A stretch of 51,750 nt of DNA. Source: Candidatus Woesearchaeota archaeon. Lineage in GTDB: Archaea; Nanobdellota; Nanobdellia; Woesearchaeales; GW2011-AR4. This document shows positions 6,995-15,523 of the stretch, piece after piece (position 1 is the first letter of the stretch; every line of letters begins with the position of its first letter). The notes beneath the pieces are model-generated. The model was not told the DNA's origin, made no database searches, and saw only the letters and a program-made list of their open reading frames with translations. A program made the translations under genes and the position numbers. Where the stretch lies: the NCBI GenBank assembly GCA_016187495.1, contig JACPJP010000018.1, positions 1 to 51,750 on the forward strand. Reading direction: 5' to 3'.

Positions 6995-7834
6995 ATGGAC
7001 CAAGATAAAGCATTAGTGGTTTTTCAAGGAAAACAAATCAGAAGAACTTGGCACAATAATGAATGGTGGTTTTCAGTAGTGGATATAGTAGGAGTTTTAT
7101 CTGAAAGTGAGGATCCAAGAAATTATTGGAAAGTCCTTAAACATAGATTAAAAGATGAAGGAAGTGAGGTGGTTACAAAATGTAACCAACTGAAATTAGC
7201 TGCTTCTGATGGCAAATATTACGAAACCGACTGCGCGAACACAGAGTCAATATTCAGGATTATCCAATCAGTCCCCTCTCCAAAAGCTGAACCATTTAAA
7301 CAATGGCTCGCGAAGGTAGGCTATGAGCGTGTCCAAGAGATAGAAAACCCGGAACTTGCCCAAAAAAGAATGAAGGAGATTTACAAGGCAAAGGGCTATT
7401 CTGATGACTGGATTGAGAAAAGGGTCAGGGGCATAGCTATAAGGGATGAGCTTACTGATGAATGGAAGAAAAGGGGCGTTGAAACCGATAAAGAGTATGC
7501 AATTCTTACTGCTGAGATTTCAAAAGCCACTTTTGGCCTTACTCCAAGCGAATACCAAAAGCTCAAGGGATTGAAAAAAGAAAACTTAAGGGACCATATG
7601 AATGATTTGGAGCTCATATTTACCATGCTTGGCGAAAGAGTTACAACAGAAATAACCAGGAGCAAAGACTCGCAGGAATTTGATGGATGTGAAAGCTCGG
7701 CAAAAGAAGGCGGAGAAGTCGCAGGAAATGCAAGAAAAGACGCAGAGAAAAGGATTGGAAAATCAATAATAAGCAATAAAAATTATTTAGGGCAGAGTGA
7801 GAAGGAGAAGAGGAAAAGTTTAGAGAAGAAATAG
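6995..7834 (+). CDS. BRO-family / DinD-like phage antirepressor protein
   Basis: A 279-aa protein. The N-terminal BRO-N domain (about 1-115) has IRRTWHNNEWWFSVVDIVGVLSES, PRNYWKVLKHRL and the late element FKQWLAKVGYERVQE. The C-terminal part (about 125-260) has YKAKGYSDDWIEKRVRGIAIRDELTDEWKKRG and LELIFTMLGERVTTEITR, as in DinD-like proteins of bacteria and archaea. The family is linked to phages, mobile DNA and damage responses, but its biochemical function is unclear. It begins 4 bp after the CARF regulator. It appears complete, since the tail resembles the usual family ending (GGEVAGNARKDAEKRIGKSI). Confidence 0.85.
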   Translation: MDQDKALVVFQGKQIRRTWHNNEWWFSVVDIVGVLSESEDPRNYWKVLKHRLKDEGSEVVTKCNQLKLAASDGKYYETDCANTESIFRIIQSVPSPKAEPFKQWLAKVGYERVQEIENPELAQKRMKEIYKAKGYSDDWIEKRVRGIAIRDELTDEWKKRGVETDKEYAILTAEISKATFGLTPSEYQKLKGLKKENLRDHMNDLELIFTMLGERVTTEITRSKDSQEFDGCESSAKEGGEVAGNARKDAEKRIGKSIISNKNYLGQSEKEKRKSLEKK

Positions 7835-7847
7835 ATAAAATTGTGAA

Positions 7848-8165
7848 ATGAAAATAAACAATAATCCATGTATTAAAGCTTCGATTAAATGGGAAACAGA
7901 ATTTAATAGAAACAATAAACATTTTATTTTAGATGAAGATAAACCATTCATTGATAAAATCAAAAAGAATAACAATCTACATTTAGAATTACTTCCCCAT
8001 CCTTTTTGTGGAGATGTAGAGAATGGTCAGGTATATTTTTTACTTTTAAATCCAGGTGTTGATAGCCCCCCAAAGCTAGATGACACAAACGATAAGTACT
8101 TTTATAGAAAATTCCCAGATTTATTTCGTGAAGAATTAAAAATAATAGAATTGGTATATTTTTAG
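7848..8165 (+). pseudogene. Truncated N-terminal fragment of an uncharacterised protein
   Basis: A 105-aa frame whose middle, LELLPHPFCGDVENGQVYFLLLNPGVD, looks like the first strand and loop of a larger globular protein; similar LNPG-type starts occur in uracil-DNA-glycosylase-fold proteins. The frame stops soon afterwards at DLFREELKIIELVYF without completing a fold. The stop falls 39 bp before the next gene, so the downstream part seems deleted rather than frameshifted. It may still be expressed as a short peptide. The family link is tentative. Confidence 0.5.
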
Positions 8166-8204
8166 GAATTGGTTCCAATAATAAAACAAAAAATAGAAGT
8201 TAAA

Positions 8205-9386
8205 ATGCCCACCACTTACTCCCATTCCCGCTTAAGCTGCTTCGAGCAATGCCCACTAAAATTCAAATTCTCCTATATTGACAAGATAGAAACCGAGATA
8301 GGGGAAACAATAGAGGCTTTCTTAGGCTCAAGAGTCCATGAGGCATTGGAAAAGATGTACAAGGACTTAAAATTCCAAAAACTAAACACATTAAGGGAAT
8401 TACTAGACTTCTTTAATTCCGAGTGGAAGAAGAACTGGAATGACGCAATTGTTATTGTAAGAGGCGAGTATGACCAAGAAAACTACAGGAAAATGGGCGA
8501 GAAATTCTTAATGGATTATTATGAAAAGTACAAGCCCTTCGACCACACAAGGACAATTGCGCTTGAAACTGAAAGGACTGTGGATTTAAATGACAAATAC
8601 AAAATTCATATAAGAATTGACAGGTTAGCTATGAGTGACGACACAACTTATGAAATCCATGACTACAAGACTTCTAATGGGTTGCCAACGCAAGATGACT
8701 TGGACAATGACAGGCAGCTTGCAATTTATGCTTACGGCATAAAAAAGATGTATCCTGACGCTGAAAATGTGAAATTAATCTGGCACTATTTGTCTTTTGA
8801 CAAGGAAATGTCGTCAGAAAGGACACCTGACCAGCTCGAAAGCTTGAAAAAGCAGATTATCGGATTAATTGAGAAAATTGAGGCTGAAAAGGAATTTCCA
8901 GCAAGAGTTTCGTCATTATGCAACTGGTGCGAATTTCAAAAAATATGCCCTGAATGGAAACATAAGTTTAAGACAGAGGAATTAAGCCCTAACGAGTATC
9001 TTAAAGACAATGGTGTGCAATTAGTAAACAAGTTTGCCCAAGCAAAGGATGAGTATGATCATCTGGCAGAAAGGCTGGAAAAAATAAGGGAGGCATTAAT
9101 TGAATATGTAAAAAAGGAAAAGGTAAGCATGGTCTTCGGCTCTGATGTAAAAGCATCCATAAAATCCTATCCAAAACTAAGCTTTCCGAAGAAGTACGAC
9201 CAAAACCAGCAGGAGTTTTTTGAAGCTGTTAAGAAAATTGGATTATGGGATGCTCTAGCTATCGTTGATGTCTATGATCTTTCTAAGATGATAAACAACC
9301 GAGAAATACATCCAGACTTAATTAAATTATTAAGCAAGTTTATCAGTAAAGAGGAACTTTTTAGGGTAAGCATAAGAAAGAAATAA
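8205..9386 (+). CDS. PD-(D/E)XK nuclease with Cas4/AddB-like Fe-S cysteines (RecB family)
   Basis: A 393-aa predicted exonuclease of the RecB/AddB/Cas4 superfamily. Visible elements: SRLSCFEQCPLKFKF (C12, C16), GSRVHEAL (H45), ETERTVDL (E121 region), RIDRL (D139), HDYKTS (D153-x-K155), NDRQLAIYAYG (motif QxxxY-like) and a C-terminal Cys cluster CNWCEFQKIC (C239, C242, C248). With C16, these would ligate a 4Fe-4S cluster. Likely role: single-strand end processing in repair or defence. ATG 8205 (MPTTYSHSRLS) matches the family start; an upstream in-frame start at 8169 would overlap the fragment gene's tail region. No helicase gene is adjacent. Confidence 0.85.
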   Translation: MPTTYSHSRLSCFEQCPLKFKFSYIDKIETEIGETIEAFLGSRVHEALEKMYKDLKFQKLNTLRELLDFFNSEWKKNWNDAIVIVRGEYDQENYRKMGEKFLMDYYEKYKPFDHTRTIALETERTVDLNDKYKIHIRIDRLAMSDDTTYEIHDYKTSNGLPTQDDLDNDRQLAIYAYGIKKMYPDAENVKLIWHYLSFDKEMSSERTPDQLESLKKQIIGLIEKIEAEKEFPARVSSLCNWCEFQKICPEWKHKFKTEELSPNEYLKDNGVQLVNKFAQAKDEYDHLAERLEKIREALIEYVKKEKVSMVFGSDVKASIKSYPKLSFPKKYDQNQQEFFEAVKKIGLWDALAIVDVYDLSKMINNREIHPDLIKLLSKFISKEELFRVSIRKK

Positions 9387-9400
9387 GAGGCGATAGCACC

Positions 9401-10171
9401 TTATTTTAAAGTCCCTTCTATAGGGCTAGAAGCGCTCGCATACATTTTCTTAGGAATCCTTCCAGACAAAAAAGCATCCCTTCCACTTTCAACCGCAAGT
9501 TTCATTGCCCTTGCCATCCTTACTGGGTCTTTTGCCAAAGCAACTCCCGTATTCAATAAAACCCCGTCTGCACCTAATTCCATAGCTATTGTCGCATCGC
9601 TTGCAGTGCCAACGCCTGCATCTACTATTATAGGGACTTTTGCATTCTCCAAAACTATTCTTATGTTGTTTGGATTTAATATGCCTTGCCCAGAGCCTAT
9701 TGGCGCGCCTAAAGGCATTACTGCTGCAGCCCCAGCCTCTTCAAATTTTTTGCACGCGACAATGTCATCGTTAGTATAAGGCAGTACTGTAAATCCTTCC
9801 TTTACCAGAACTTTTGCAGCCCTAAGGGTTTCCTCATTATCCGGCATTAACGTTTTTTGGTCTCCTATAACTTCTAATTTAACCCATTTTGGCAGTCCAA
9901 TTTCAGCAGCCAGCCTTGCCGTCCTTATAGCTTCTTCCGCAGTATAACATCCTGCAGTATTAGGCAATATTGTCATTTTATTTTTATCAATAAAATTCAA
10001 TAAATTCTCTTTAGGGTTGTCAAAATTAATCCTTCTTATGGCAACAGTAACGACCTCTGCTCCTGAAGCCTCGTGCGCTTTTTTCATTATGCCAAAATCA
10101 GCATATTTGCCTGTGCCGATAATAAGCCTAGAATTGAATTCAAATTTCCCGATTTTTAATTTGTCATCCAT
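9401..10171 (-). CDS. thiG: Thiazole synthase
   Basis: Forms the thiazole-phosphate ring of thiamine from DXP, dehydroglycine and ThiS thiocarboxylate. The 256-aa TIM barrel is full length. Family features are [11 protein letters not shown] at the N-terminus, [29 protein letters not shown] (Schiff-base Lys), [24 protein letters not shown] and [26 protein letters not shown]. Its ATG abuts the thiS stop with no gap, so thiS and thiG are translationally adjacent. ThiG is the bacterial solution; most archaea use Thi4. Confidence 0.96.
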   Translation of the reverse strand: MDDKLKIGKFEFNSRLIIGTGKYADFGIMKKAHEASGAEVVTVAIRRINFDNPKENLLNFIDKNKMTILPNTAGCYTAEEAIRTARLAAEIGLPKWVKLEVIGDQKTLMPDNEETLRAAKVLVKEGFTVLPYTNDDIVACKKFEEAGAAAVMPLGAPIGSGQGILNPNNIRIVLENAKVPIIVDAGVGTASDATIAMELGADGVLLNTGVALAKDPVRMARAMKLAVESGRDAFLSGRIPKKMYASASSPIEGTLK

Positions 10172-10375
10172 TCAGCCACCACCAACAACAGTAACGACTT
10201 CAAGCCTATCTTTGTCATTTAATTTTATATTACCGAACTCCTGCCTGTGCACAATGTTTTTATTTAACTCCACTGCAACCACATCTGGATTTAAGTTCAA
10301 TTTGTCCAATAACTCGGAAACATTGTCGCATTCTAATTCCTTTTCCTTGCCATTAATTATTAATTTCATTTCCAC
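10172..10375 (-). CDS. thiS: Sulfur carrier protein ThiS
   Basis: A 67-aa ubiquitin-like protein ending in VVGGG; the C-terminal Gly-Gly is adenylated and thiocarboxylated to deliver sulfur for thiazole formation. It has the typical start MKLIINGKEKEL, with an extra ME before it, and the middle NKNIVHRQEF. It directly precedes thiG on the same strand and is probably the first gene of the operon. The promoter must lie in the roughly 70-bp divergent region shared with the radical SAM gene. No ThiF adenylyltransferase is encoded in the window. Confidence 0.95.
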   Translation of the reverse strand: MEMKLIINGKEKELECDNVSELLDKLNLNPDVVAVELNKNIVHRQEFGNIKLNDKDRLEVVTVVGGG

Positions 10376-10445
10376 CCCTTAGTGCAGGATAAGCATTGTT
10401 AATTTAAAAAGATTTTTATTGGCAGCATGGCACCTAGAACTAAAA

Positions 10446-11429
10446 ATGAATAATCTGCTGTTAAAGGATAGCATTGAAACTAATAAAAAAATCCGCTTCG
10501 AGCGGGCAATCTTCATTTCCTGGTACTGCTCATTAGGGGACTGCACTTACTGCTATATGTCCACGCAAAAAAACCTTATTTCTAACCCTAGCAAGGCTAA
10601 GCGCTCAATGGCGTCTATACTTGCGGAGGCCTATATCTGCAAAAAATTGGGATGGAAATTAGGAAATCTTGCAGCGGGCTATGGAAGTTACACTCATGAG
10701 AGCATTCTGGAACTGGTAAAAAATGTGCATGGCGTCACAAAAGAAAAATTGTGGTTGAATATCGGGGTATTGCCTGAAAAGACTATTGCAGCATTAGCGC
10801 CATACCTAGAAGGGCTCTATGGGGCTGTGGAAACAACCAATGAAGAGATACACAAAAAAACGGCTCCAAATAAGCCAATAGCTCCGATAGAAAGGATGTA
10901 CAAAATATGCGATAAATACAATTTAAAAAAAGCAATGACATTCATTGTCGGAATGGGAGAAACAATAAAAGATTTTGATTCATTGAATAATTTTATAATA
11001 AAAAATAAAATTGACAAAATTGTATTCTATGCACTGAACCCGATAAAAGGGACTATGTTTGAGCATTCCAATGGGCCGAAAATAGATTATTACCTTGAAT
11101 GGATTAAAAAGACGAGAGAAAACTTTCCAAATATCGATATTGTTGCAGGGCCGTGGGTAAATCGCGTTGGAAGATTGAGCTCGATGCTTAATGCTGGAGC
11201 AAACGCAGTAACAAAGTTCCCGGCAATAAAACTATTTAATACAGCGCATGCAAGAAGCATTGAAGAAGAGATAAACAAGGCGGGATTTGAATTTGAAGGG
11301 ACATTTACAGAAGTTCCTAATCTAGACTTCAATGAGATAGAAAATTCAGATTTAAATGGAGGATTAAAAAAACAAATAATAGCTAAGGTTAAGGAATACC
11401 TTAAAATAATGGATAAACCTAATTTTTGA
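10446..11429 (+). CDS. Radical SAM protein (BioB/HmdB-like), CX4CX2C cluster motif
   Basis: A 327-aa radical SAM enzyme. The cluster-binding motif is C28-SLGD-C33-TY-C36 (CX4CX2C instead of the usual CX3CX2C), followed by a complete TIM-barrel-like region: AAGYGSYTHESI, LNIGVLPEKTIAAL, ETTNEEIHKKTAPNKP, TFIVGMGETIKDFD and GPWVNRVGRLSSMLNAGANAVTKFP. The late region resembles the barrels of biotin-synthase/HmdB-type enzymes. It is divergent from thiS, so it could share regulation with thiazole synthesis or be unrelated; the substrate is unknown. ATG 10446 is preferred over the TTG at 10419, because a TATA-like AATTTAAAA lies near 10401-10410 and the transcript would start near 10433. Confidence 0.72.
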   Translation: MNNLLLKDSIETNKKIRFERAIFISWYCSLGDCTYCYMSTQKNLISNPSKAKRSMASILAEAYICKKLGWKLGNLAAGYGSYTHESILELVKNVHGVTKEKLWLNIGVLPEKTIAALAPYLEGLYGAVETTNEEIHKKTAPNKPIAPIERMYKICDKYNLKKAMTFIVGMGETIKDFDSLNNFIIKNKIDKIVFYALNPIKGTMFEHSNGPKIDYYLEWIKKTRENFPNIDIVAGPWVNRVGRLSSMLNAGANAVTKFPAIKLFNTAHARSIEEEINKAGFEFEGTFTEVPNLDFNEIENSDLNGGLKKQIIAKVKEYLKIMDKPNF

Positions 11430-11439
11430 ATCTATACTC

Positions 11440-11505
11440 ACGGACAAAATCTATTGAGCAATAGTTGTCCGTTCGTAATAAGTAAAAGGCATAATTATTG
11501 CTCAA
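11440..11505. other. Interlocked inverted repeats (possible H-type pseudoknot or alternative hairpins)
   Basis: ACGGACAA (11440-11447) pairs perfectly with TTGTCCGT (11465-11472), an 8-bp stem. Its loop contains TTGAGCAATA (11454-11463), which pairs perfectly with TATTGCTCAA (11496-11505), 10 bp. The two pairings interlock, so they form either a pseudoknot or mutually exclusive hairpins. The element starts 11 nt after the stop of the radical SAM gene and lies about 140 nt past the permease gene end on the other strand. It could be a 3'-end structure, a terminator or a small RNA. Confidence 0.5.
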
Positions 11506-11646
11506 ATTTTTGTGTCTTTTATTATAATCCCTTTATTCATGCCTAAGGTCTATCGCTTTGTTTCTTGACATTAATGATGTTTATCTCATTCGTATCGTAG
11601 TATCGTAATGCATATCACTATAGTTCGTATCTTTGTATTATTCATC

Positions 11647-12873
11647 TCATTCATAACGCAAAGCATCCACTGGCTTTAATCTGGAAGCCCTTATCGCGGG
11701 CATGACTCCGCTTATTGCTCCGACTAAAAAAGCAAACAGCAGGGCACCTGCTATCAAGTAAGGGGAAAATGTAGACTTAAGAAAGGTATTCCCTGTTGTT
11801 GCAACTAAAATTTCCACCAGCTTGCTAAAGCCCATGCCCAAAGCAACACCTATTGCTCCGCCTGCCAGGCCTAATATTCCAGATTCCAGCAAAAATATTT
11901 TTAGTATGTCTGAATTTCTTGCTCCAATTGCCTTCATAACACCAATCTCTTTTGTTCTTTCCAATACAGCCGTATACATCGTGTTTGTAATTCCTATGCC
12001 GCCAACCAGCAAAGAGATAGCAGCTATGCCCACCAGAACAAGCTGCACCGCCAATAAGATGTTTTGGAACGATTCTATGAAGTCTTCAGATGTCTGCACA
12101 ACAAAATCCTCCTTGCCTTCCTCCAAATTCCTGAAATTTCTGAGTTCTTTCTCAACTCTGACAGCAACATTGCTCGGTTTTTCGCTTTTTGCAGCCCTTG
12201 CAAGAATAAAATCAACCCTTTCCTCGACATTGAAAATTTCCCTCATTGCATCTTCTGTAATTACTAAAGTGCGGTCATCTCCGCTATTCCCTATTCTTTC
12301 ATAATGCCCGATTACCTTGAATTCTATGTCGTTGATCTCAATTTTGTCCCCAACTTCGATGTTCGGCTGGAATAGGTCATCCTCAATGAATCCGATGCCG
12401 ACCAAAACCTTGAATTTGTCCCCTTTTCTAACATCCCTTCCGTCCTGCACCTCAAACTGGTTTATCTCATCATATAGCTTCTTGCCTTCATCTGTCGGAA
12501 TGCTAAAAAGCTGATGAAATCTTATTTGTTCGTTAAACTCCACTTTTACATTCTCCATGATAAAGCTTGTTGCTTCTATAACGCCCCTGGTTCTTTCAAC
12601 TACCCATTCATCATTGCTAGTAAGCTCTATTGTTGTTACATCACTTCCTGGAGGCGCAAAGCCTGTTTTGGGCTGTATTATCAGCTTGTCGGTTCCAAAA
12701 GCCTCAAACTGCTCATCAATAAACTGCTGCAAACCCTGACCCAAGCTGACTAAAGCAACAACTGCAGCTATCCCTATAAATATGCCGAGCATGGTAAGCC
12801 AGCTCCTCATCTTTCTTTTCCTGAAATTTTCAAATACATAGCTTATGTAATCCTGCAGCATTTTATTTCGCAA
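11647..12873 (-). CDS. ABC transporter permease, MacB/FtsX type (second copy)
   Basis: A 408-aa membrane protein with one N-terminal helix (SWLTMLGIFIGIAAVVALVSLG), a large extracytoplasmic domain (about 45-275) and three C-terminal helices (about 280-395), ending in ASRLKPVDALRYE. This is the four-helix MacB/FtsX plan used for mechanotransmission or lipoprotein/peptide export. It is closely related in sequence to the permease upstream (12911-14131), with near-identical stretches around AAISLLVGGIGITNTMYT, so the pair arose by duplication and may form a heterodimer. It is the last gene of the ATPase/S-layer/permease operon. Confidence 0.9.
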   Translation of the reverse strand: MRNKMLQDYISYVFENFRKRKMRSWLTMLGIFIGIAAVVALVSLGQGLQQFIDEQFEAFGTDKLIIQPKTGFAPPGSDVTTIELTSNDEWVVERTRGVIEATSFIMENVKVEFNEQIRFHQLFSIPTDEGKKLYDEINQFEVQDGRDVRKGDKFKVLVGIGFIEDDLFQPNIEVGDKIEINDIEFKVIGHYERIGNSGDDRTLVITEDAMREIFNVEERVDFILARAAKSEKPSNVAVRVEKELRNFRNLEEGKEDFVVQTSEDFIESFQNILLAVQLVLVGIAAISLLVGGIGITNTMYTAVLERTKEIGVMKAIGARNSDILKIFLLESGILGLAGGAIGVALGMGFSKLVEILVATTGNTFLKSTFSPYLIAGALLFAFLVGAISGVMPAIRASRLKPVDALRYE

Positions 12874-12910
12874 ATCTCAAGGCATACTCACTAACATTCA
12901 TAGCTTTGCA

Positions 12911-14131
12911 TTACTTATAACGCAAAGCATCAACCGGATTTAATTTAGAAGCCTGCAAAGCAGGCATTAAGCCCGAAATAGATCCAACAATGAATGAAAA
13001 CAACAAAGCGCTAATAATCAGCAATGGCGAAAATACAGGCGTTAAAAGTTCGGTTCCTAAGACAGTCTTTCCAACATTCTCCACCAGTTTCCCTAATCCA
13101 AATCCCAAGATAACCCCTATTATGCCTCCAACCATGCCCAGAATTCCGGATTCAATAAAAAACAGCTTGAAGATATCTGAATTTCTTGCACCAATGGATT
13201 TCATAATCCCTATTTCCCTAGTCCTCTCCAAAACAGAGGTATACATCGTGTTTGTAATTCCTATGCCGCCAACCAGCAAAGAGATAGCAGCTATGCCTAC
13301 AATTACAGCCTGCACCGCAAAAAGAACAATCCCAAAAGTCTCAACAATCTGTTGCGGTGTCTGGACCTCAAAATCTTCTTGGCCTTTTTTTAAGCCCCTG
13401 TCTTTTCTGATATTCTTTGCCAGCTCTTCCGCAACCTTGCTTGGGTCTTCCCCCTTCCCAGCTTTTGCAGCTATTAAATCAAATTCGTCCCCTATGTCCA
13501 GAACCTCCCTCATGGCATCTTCCATAATAATAACAATAGAATCGAACTGCGGGTTTCCAGTCTTGCCCATTACTCCGACAACCTCAAAGTCAAAGCCATT
13601 TATCTTTAATTTATCCCCTGCAATAATTTTTTTTGGATATATCTCCTTTTCATTGAGCATATTCCCAACAACAACCCTGAATTGGTCTCCCGGCTTCAGC
13701 ATCCTTCCCTCAGAGACGGAAAATGAAAAGCTTTCCAGGATAAAATCCCCTTCCTCTTTTTTTTCAGGCCAGCTTCCCAGAAACTGGAACTGCGCTTCAT
13801 CCTTGAACTCCACTTGTGCAGACCTAATCAATCTTCCTACCGCTATCTCTATTCCTTTTGTCTTTTCCACAATTTCCTTGTCATGCTCTGTTAGGGATTT
13901 GATGTCAAAGCTTCCTGGCGGTCCAAAACCGGTGTTAGCGTTCTGCACGATAATCCTATCGATACCGACGGAAGCGAACTGGCCTATAATAGCTTGCTCC
14001 AACCCTTCCCCCAAGCTTATCAAAGAAACAACAGCAGCTATGCCAATAAATATTCCAACCATAGTCAGCCAGCTTCTCAGCTTTCTCTGTTTTAAGCCGT
14101 TAAAGGCGTAAAGAAAGTAATCTAATAGCAT
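12911..14131 (-). CDS. ABC transporter permease, MacB/FtsX type (first copy)
   Basis: A 406-aa paralogue of the following gene. It has the same order: N-terminal helix SWLTMVGIFIGIAAVVSLISLG, an extracytoplasmic domain of about 230 residues, and three C-terminal helices with LLVGGIGITNTMYTSVLERTREIGIMKSIGAR. The end is KLNPVDALRYK. The cytoplasmic loop after helix 2 (ERTREIGIMKSIGA) is the expected contact with the ATPase. Only 37 bp separates it from the second permease, so the two are probably co-translated as an asymmetric pair energised by the ATPase at 15524-16225. Confidence 0.92.
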   Translation of the reverse strand: MLLDYFLYAFNGLKQRKLRSWLTMVGIFIGIAAVVSLISLGEGLEQAIIGQFASVGIDRIIVQNANTGFGPPGSFDIKSLTEHDKEIVEKTKGIEIAVGRLIRSAQVEFKDEAQFQFLGSWPEKKEEGDFILESFSFSVSEGRMLKPGDQFRVVVGNMLNEKEIYPKKIIAGDKLKINGFDFEVVGVMGKTGNPQFDSIVIIMEDAMREVLDIGDEFDLIAAKAGKGEDPSKVAEELAKNIRKDRGLKKGQEDFEVQTPQQIVETFGIVLFAVQAVIVGIAAISLLVGGIGITNTMYTSVLERTREIGIMKSIGARNSDIFKLFFIESGILGMVGGIIGVILGFGLGKLVENVGKTVLGTELLTPVFSPLLIISALLFSFIVGSISGLMPALQASKLNPVDALRYK

Positions 14132-14247
14132 TTTTTATTAACAAAATTTTCAATTATATATTGTCTTTTAATCTTATTGATGTGGATCTCAAATTAATTT
14201 TAATTTTTTAATTATAAACTTGGTTGCGAACTTATTGTACTTTGGTT

Positions 14248-15522
14248 CTAACCCTTCTTCTTCATGCGCTTTCTATAATAAAATAGACCCCCAATAACTA
14301 TTGCTACTACAATTAGAAATCCTAAAGTACCGTTCTCTTTTTTCAAGCCAAACTTCTTTGCCTCTGACGCGCTGTATAGATTGAGCTTTAGGCTTATCCT
14401 ATCCCTATAGTTATTGTTATTCGCATCTTTATACTCCAGAGTTAATGGAAGCTCTACCTGCTTTTCATTCGTGTTTTCAACAAAAAGGTCAAAGTCAGCA
14501 GTCTCAAAGTCATCTGAATCTATGTTGCCGAGGTAAGCCTCATCGCTTGATACTATTTTATAGCTGCTGCTTTCCCCCAATTTTACATTCATGAACTTAA
14601 TATCTGTTACTCCTTTATTGACGACTTTTACAACTATCTCCCCTGCTTTCCCATGTTCATATACTCCAGACTCGTCTAATGTAACACTTATATCGGGCTT
14701 TGCATTTACAATTACTCCTATTGTTGCATTCTTAATATAGCCCTTGTTCAACTCATCAGAATAGCTTATCCTCAATGGAACCTGATAAACTCCGCTTTCT
14801 GCTTCAGGCTTTGCCAGCAGCTCGAAGCTGAACTCATGCGCTTTCTTAGCATCTATCTGGTAGACGCTCTTTTCATTTGTAGACTTTAATGGAACAAAAG
14901 GCATGCCTCCTAAATCAAGCCGAGCCTTTACGTCCTTAACAAGGGAATCGGCTTCATTAACAACGCCTATTCTCAAAATCCCGCTTGAGCCCGGCTCAAA
15001 AAATTCCTTGTCTATAGAAACAGAATCAACGGAAAGAATTGCATCATAAGTCTGTACATCAATAAAAAACTCCTCAGGTTCAATCCATATACCTTTGTCT
15101 ATCCTATACCTTATTTTTATCTCATTTTCCCCTTCAACGGCATTTTTGTCAACTCTTATCCTATACTTTACTATAACTCCTACATCACCCCTCTGCATAC
15201 TCTGCAATGTTCCTGCACTCCTTAATGCCTCTACTCCAGGATCAAGCGAAAATGGATATTGAGGCAGTATTTCAACTTCCACATTCCTTGCTTCCTCGCT
15301 TCCATTGTTGTCTAGCTTGAACCTAACATCAACATAATTTCCAGGCTCCGCAGGATCAGGCTCCTGGTTAATTAGAGTGACTTCTATTTGAGATGTTCTT
15401 GCAGGCCTTTGTGTAGATTGCGTTGCAGCGTTTAAACCAACTGCAAATAAAATTAGTATGCACAAACTGACAATTATTATCCTATTAATTCTGTTAAACT
15501 TATTCTCCGGATTATTCCCCAT
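14248..15522 (-). CDS. S-layer-like/CARDB-domain protein with C-terminal membrane anchor (COG1361-type)
   Basis: A 424-aa cell-surface protein with an N-terminal signal or anchor helix (about 14-32), then several Ig-like beta domains rich in patterns such as GNYVDVRFKLDNNGSEEARNVEVEI and GSSGILRIGVVNEADSLVKDVKARL. These are CARDB/NEW3-like repeats at about 40-140, 155-260 and 265-370. A membrane helix (about 402-418) and a basic tail (RKRMKKKG) close it. COG1361 proteins commonly accompany MacB-type ABC genes in archaea, probably as an extracellular partner. Its ATG lies 1 bp from the end of the ATPase gene. Confidence 0.85.
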   Translation of the reverse strand: MGNNPENKFNRINRIIIVSLCILILFAVGLNAATQSTQRPARTSQIEVTLINQEPDPAEPGNYVDVRFKLDNNGSEEARNVEVEILPQYPFSLDPGVEALRSAGTLQSMQRGDVGVIVKYRIRVDKNAVEGENEIKIRYRIDKGIWIEPEEFFIDVQTYDAILSVDSVSIDKEFFEPGSSGILRIGVVNEADSLVKDVKARLDLGGMPFVPLKSTNEKSVYQIDAKKAHEFSFELLAKPEAESGVYQVPLRISYSDELNKGYIKNATIGVIVNAKPDISVTLDESGVYEHGKAGEIVVKVVNKGVTDIKFMNVKLGESSSYKIVSSDEAYLGNIDSDDFETADFDLFVENTNEKQVELPLTLEYKDANNNNYRDRISLKLNLYSASEAKKFGLKKENGTLGFLIVVAIVIGGLFYYRKRMKKKG

Positions 15523-15523
15523 C

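Noticed and set aside
9401-10375. Idea that the contig is bacterial because of thiG/thiS
   Set aside because: The same contig carries archaeal ribosomal proteins, RNA polymerase subunits, BHB-intron tRNAs and archaeal-type promoters on both sides.
12990-14111. Long plus-strand frame of 373 aa opposite the permease gene
   Set aside because: It is Pro/Ser/Ile-rich with no family features and mirrors the well-supported permease on the other strand.
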